This document shows, in pieces, positions 13,326-15,687 of a stretch of 15,687 nucleotides of DNA (positions are counted from its first letter, which is position 1; each line of letters opens with the position of its first letter). The DNA lies in the NCBI GenBank assembly GCA_945787595.1, contig CALZJV010000067.1, forward strand, positions 1-15,687. The letters run 5' to 3'. This DNA comes from an uncultured Desulfobacterales bacterium (GTDB taxonomy: Bacteria; Desulfobacterota; Desulfobacteria; Desulfobacterales; JAFDCJ01). Under the pieces are notes generated by a model. That model was given only the letters and a program-made list of their open reading frames with translations, was not told the DNA's origin and ran no database searches. Made by a program: the position numbers and the translations under genes.

Positions 13326-14404
13326 TGAAGCGCCAAGATTCCAAAAATCGACCCACCATAAAGGATATTGCCCGTGAGGCCGGTCTTTCGCCTTCGACCA
13401 TCTCACTGGTTTTACGGGATACCAAGACGACCCGGGTCAGTCGCGCCACCTGCAAAAAAGTCGTTGGGATTGCCAAGCGCCTCAACTATCGACCGAACCT
13501 TTTGGCCCGCTCCCTGGTCGGACAAAAAAGTTCCACCCTCGGATTGGTCATCACAACGATGCTAAATCCCTTTTATGCCGAAATCACCCAATCCATTATC
13601 GATCGTGCCCGCGAAGACGACTACAGCGTTATTGCCATTTCTGTTGGGGATGGGGGCCCTGAAGTTGAACAGCACTACACGCATGAACTTCTGGACCGCG
13701 GTGTGGATGGTCTGATCATCTGTTCGGCTTTGCGCAACGACCCTGCAATTCATGATTTGCGGGAAAAAGGGGTGCCGTTTGTCCTGGTCCTGCGGACGGT
13801 GAACGAGAAGCCTTCCGAGCAGCCGTTTGATTTTGTGGGCGTAGACGATCGGCGGGGTGCCAGAATGGTTATCGAACACTTGCTGGATATGGATCATACC
13901 CGTATTGCCCTGATTACCGGGCCCCAGGAGACATCCACCGGCTATTACCGTTATGCGGGAGCGCTGGCCGCTTTTGAAGCCAGGGGACTGAAAGTCGATT
14001 CGTCCCTGATTTTCAAAGGAGACTATTCGAGGGAATCCGGCTACAACCTGGCGTTGGAAATCATCCAAACCAAACCGAAGGTAACTGCCATTTTTTCCGC
14101 CAATGATATAATGGCTATGGGCGTCCTTCAGGCCCTTGCCGAAAAGGGTCTAAGTTCCCCCGATGACATCGCGCTGGTGGGATTTGATGATATCGAGATG
14201 TCCGGGCTGCCCGGTGTTGATTTAACCACCATCTCCCACCAAAAAATCATTCTGGGTCGTTTGGCAGTAGAGCAGCTTCTGGCCAGGATTAAAGGCGAAT
14301 CCAAACATGTGATCAAAAAATTTTTAATCGATCCTGTCCTGGTTATACGAAAAACATGTGGCTACCGTGCCCGACAGGAGCGGAATAAACAAGAGTCGGT
14401 TTGA
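13325..14404 (+). CDS. LacI-family transcriptional regulator
   Basis: Regulator of 359 residues with the N-terminal helix-turn-helix PTIKDIAREAGLSPSTISLV (residues 10-29), the hinge region LNYRPNLLARSLVGQKS, and a periplasmic-binding-protein-like sensor domain (LGLVITTMLNPFYAEITQSI; FSANDIMAMGVLQAL; VGFDDIEMSGL). The ARSL hinge carries the leucine that in this family wedges into the central CpG of the operator. This fits the AACGTT-centred palindromes at 10606, 10848 and 12414, one of which is upstream of its own operon. It is presumably a repressor released by the pathway's substrate or an intermediate. It is translated together with the SDR gene through a one-base overlap. The family call is secure; the target set is inferred. 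Confidence 0.94.
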   Translation: MKRQDSKNRPTIKDIAREAGLSPSTISLVLRDTKTTRVSRATCKKVVGIAKRLNYRPNLLARSLVGQKSSTLGLVITTMLNPFYAEITQSIIDRAREDDYSVIAISVGDGGPEVEQHYTHELLDRGVDGLIICSALRNDPAIHDLREKGVPFVLVLRTVNEKPSEQPFDFVGVDDRRGARMVIEHLLDMDHTRIALITGPQETSTGYYRYAGALAAFEARGLKVDSSLIFKGDYSRESGYNLALEIIQTKPKVTAIFSANDIMAMGVLQALAEKGLSSPDDIALVGFDDIEMSGLPGVDLTTISHQKIILGRLAVEQLLARIKGESKHVIKKFLIDPVLVIRKTCGYRARQERNKQESV

Positions 14405-14424
14405 CTCGGATGGGCCGGAAATTT

Positions 14425-14769
14425 GCCACCAAGGCACAAAGACACGAAAGGATACGTTGGTTAAATATCTTTACGGAACTATAACCCCAAAAAAGGTAAT
14501 ATCGGCGCCAGGGGACATTTCGTTGCAAACCATGAAAAACTCGGGTCCAAGTGAGCGTAAAGCCGTCCAGGTCTAAATCTGTCAATACATTTGAGGATGA
14601 TCCTCACCTTTTGTAGCAAATTATCAGAAAAAGTAGCCGAACGGCTTAACGTTCACTAAGCCCCTCAGACAGTTTCACGATTTACAACGAAACATCCACC
14701 GGTTTATAGCGACGACCTTTGTTTTGATCATCGAACCGTATCTTTTTTGTGCCTTAGTGTTTTGGTGGC
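14425..14769. repeat. 345-bp segment bounded by ~32-bp imperfect inverted repeats (MITE-like)
   Basis: The left arm (14425-14456) begins GCCACCAAGGCACAAAGACA and ends GATACG. The right arm (14737-14769), read in reverse, begins GCCACCAAAACACTAAGGCA and also ends GATACG; about three quarters of positions agree. The inside has no believable gene. It does contain a hairpin GGCTTA (14643-14648) / TAAGCC (14657-14662) and a short GAGGA-TGA-TCCTC hairpin at 14593-14605. The arms resemble a dispersed intergenic repeat I know from many environmental genomes. No target-site duplication is evident. It fills most of the gap between the lacI-type gene and the next dehydrogenase. Confidence 0.6.
14593..14611 (+). 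terminator. Weak hairpin, possible end of the SDR-lacI transcript
   Basis: GAGGATGATCCTC forms a five-pair stem with a three-base loop, followed by ACCTTTT. It is about 190 bases after the lacI-type stop and the T-run is short, so this is tentative. Confidence 0.25.
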
Positions 14770-14836
14770 GATATTGTTTTGCCATAAAGTGTAAAAATAC
14801 CCAAATTAAGTAACTAAATCTTTGGAAAGTTTAAAC

Positions 14837-15687
14837 ATGGAAAAAAATAATTCGAACCCTGAAACAATAGAGACCGCCCTGGTCGTGGGCGCCGGCATCA
14901 TGGGTCACGGCTTTGCCCAGTTTCTGGCCATGAACAACATCGAGGTTTACCTGGTGGATCAAACCGCAGAATTTTTAGATCGCGCCAGGGTCTGGATCGA
15001 GGATAACCTCCGCTTTATGATTGAGCTGGGGGAGTTGAAAGCCCCTGAGATGGAGGCCGCTATGTCCAAGATCAATTTTACGACCGATTTGGCAGGCGAT
15101 CTCCCTCAGGCCGATTATGTTCTGGAAGCTGTCAGCGAAAATTTCGAACTGAAACGCAGCATCTGGGAAATCATAGGCCAAAAAGCCGCACCCGGAGCCA
15201 TCCTGGCATCCAACACGTCATCGTACGACATCAATGAACTGGCCGAAGGCGTGCCCAACCCGGAGCGAATTATTGGGACCCACTGGTTCCATCCGCCCCA
15301 GATTACGCCTTGCGTCGAAGTCATCCCTTCGAAGCACGCTGGTCAGTCCTACATTGATCTGGTCATGGAATTCTTAACCGGCCTGGGGAAAGTGCCGACG
15401 ATTTGTAAAAGTGCTCCCGGTTTTGTGGCCAATCGAATCCAATTTGCGCTGGCGACCGAAGCCATTGCTCTGGTCGAGGAGGGACTGGCCACACCGGCGG
15501 AGGTGGACCGCATCGTAAAGAGTTCCTTCGGCTTCCGGTTGGGGGCATACGGACCCTTTGAGATCATGGATCAGGCCGGTGCAGACACATATCTAGGCGT
15601 CTACCAGTATCTGGAGGAAAAGCTCGGCAAAGTCTACTTCAAACCGCCGAAACTGCTGGAGAAGCAGGTGGAAGCCGGCAGACTGGG
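14837..15687 (+). CDS. 3-hydroxyacyl-CoA dehydrogenase family protein (3' end outside the window)
   Basis: The frame starts at ATG 14837 (GGAAAG upstream) and is open to the window edge, giving 283 codons of a NAD-dependent hydroxyacyl dehydrogenase. The NAD motif LVVGAGIMGHG covers about residues 15-25. Catalytic residues align as Ser128 (SNTSS), His149, Glu161 and Asn199 (GFVANR), so the His-Glu pair is complete, unlike in the paralogue at 9649-10560. The substrate region reads THWFHPPQITPCVEVIPS rather than the classic HFFNPVP. The C-terminal domain is present (EEGLATPAEVDRIVKSSFGF; GPFEIMDQAGADTYLGVYQYL), so little is likely missing at the 3' end. It has low similarity to the other two dehydrogenase copies and is not a recent duplicate. 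It is probably part of the same catabolic set, following the SDR-lacI unit in the same direction. The substrate is unknown. Confidence 0.9.
   Translation, partial: MEKNNSNPETIETALVVGAGIMGHGFAQFLAMNNIEVYLVDQTAEFLDRARVWIEDNLRFMIELGELKAPEMEAAMSKINFTTDLAGDLPQADYVLEAVSENFELKRSIWEIIGQKAAPGAILASNTSSYDINELAEGVPNPERIIGTHWFHPPQITPCVEVIPSKHAGQSYIDLVMEFLTGLGKVPTICKSAPGFVANRIQFALATEAIALVEEGLATPAEVDRIVKSSFGFRLGAYGPFEIMDQAGADTYLGVYQYLEEKLGKVYFKPPKLLEKQVEAGRL

Noticed and set aside
14343..14585. Short open frames on both strands after the lacI-type gene
   Set aside because: They cross the inverted-repeat arm and have no protein resemblance or start signals.
14649..14654. Another AACGTT in intergenic DNA as a fourth operator
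   Set aside because: The flanks do not fit AGTNN/NNACT; it lies in the loop region of a GGCTTA/TAAGCC hairpin inside the inverted-repeat element. Further AACGTT copies near 4320 and 5939 are inside coding sequence and also lack the flanks.

Overview
The window reads like an accessory, catabolic stretch of a bacterial chromosome, most plausibly an anaerobic deltaproteobacterium-type organism (Desulfobacterota). That placement is an inference. It rests on a non-pyrrolysine MttB-family methyltransferase, a large branched-chain-type ABC uptake system, several 3-hydroxyacyl-CoA dehydrogenase paralogues, and a 'CCACCAAGGCACAAAGACAC' intergenic repeat of a kind common in such genomes. No rRNA, tRNA, CRISPR array or transposase was found.

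Layout. (1) 1-1497, +: an AT-rich flavin-dependent monooxygenase-like gene whose frame is open at the left edge. (2) 1660-3138, -: a complete MttB-family methyltransferase. (3) 3128-3895, -: a graveyard of three gene remnants directly upstream of mttB. They are the C-terminal part of a FAD-dependent (flavocytochrome c / ketosteroid-dehydrogenase type) oxidoreductase, the last ~40 codons of a histidinol-dehydrogenase homologue, and the first third of a 3-hydroxyacyl-CoA dehydrogenase. (4) 4287-9025, +: an ABC importer operon with a Tat-exported binding protein, a hairpin, a LivH permease, and one 844-residue polypeptide that fuses LivM, LivG and LivF. (5) 9096-9451, +: remnants of a second livF and of an SDR gene, joined by an ATGA overlap. 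(6) 9649-10560, -: an intact 3-hydroxyacyl-CoA dehydrogenase, the paralogue of the remnant in (3). (7) 11055-12323, +: a HisD-fold dehydrogenase divergent from it. (8) 12540-14404, +: an SDR dehydrogenase and a LacI-family regulator in a one-base-overlap operon. (9) 14425-14769: a 345-bp segment bounded by imperfect ~32-bp inverted repeats. (10) 14837 to the right edge, +: a further 3-hydroxyacyl-CoA dehydrogenase, cut by the window.

How it may work together. The importer would bring in a small polar organic substrate. The HisD-fold enzyme (alcohol to acid, four electrons), the SDR and the 3-hydroxyacyl-CoA dehydrogenases would oxidise it stepwise, and the MttB protein would demethylate an N-methylated compound. 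The substrate is not readable from sequence. A methylated quaternary amine or a hydroxylated C3-C4 acid are the candidates I would test.

The most informative signals are two. First, a palindromic operator-like motif (AGTNNAACGTTNNACT) lies upstream of the 3HCDH, the hisD-like and the SDR-lacI units, which suggests a local LacI regulon. Second, the remnants preserve what looks like an older duplicate of the same pathway: hisD'-3HCDH' and livF'-SDR', each joined by an ATGA overlap.
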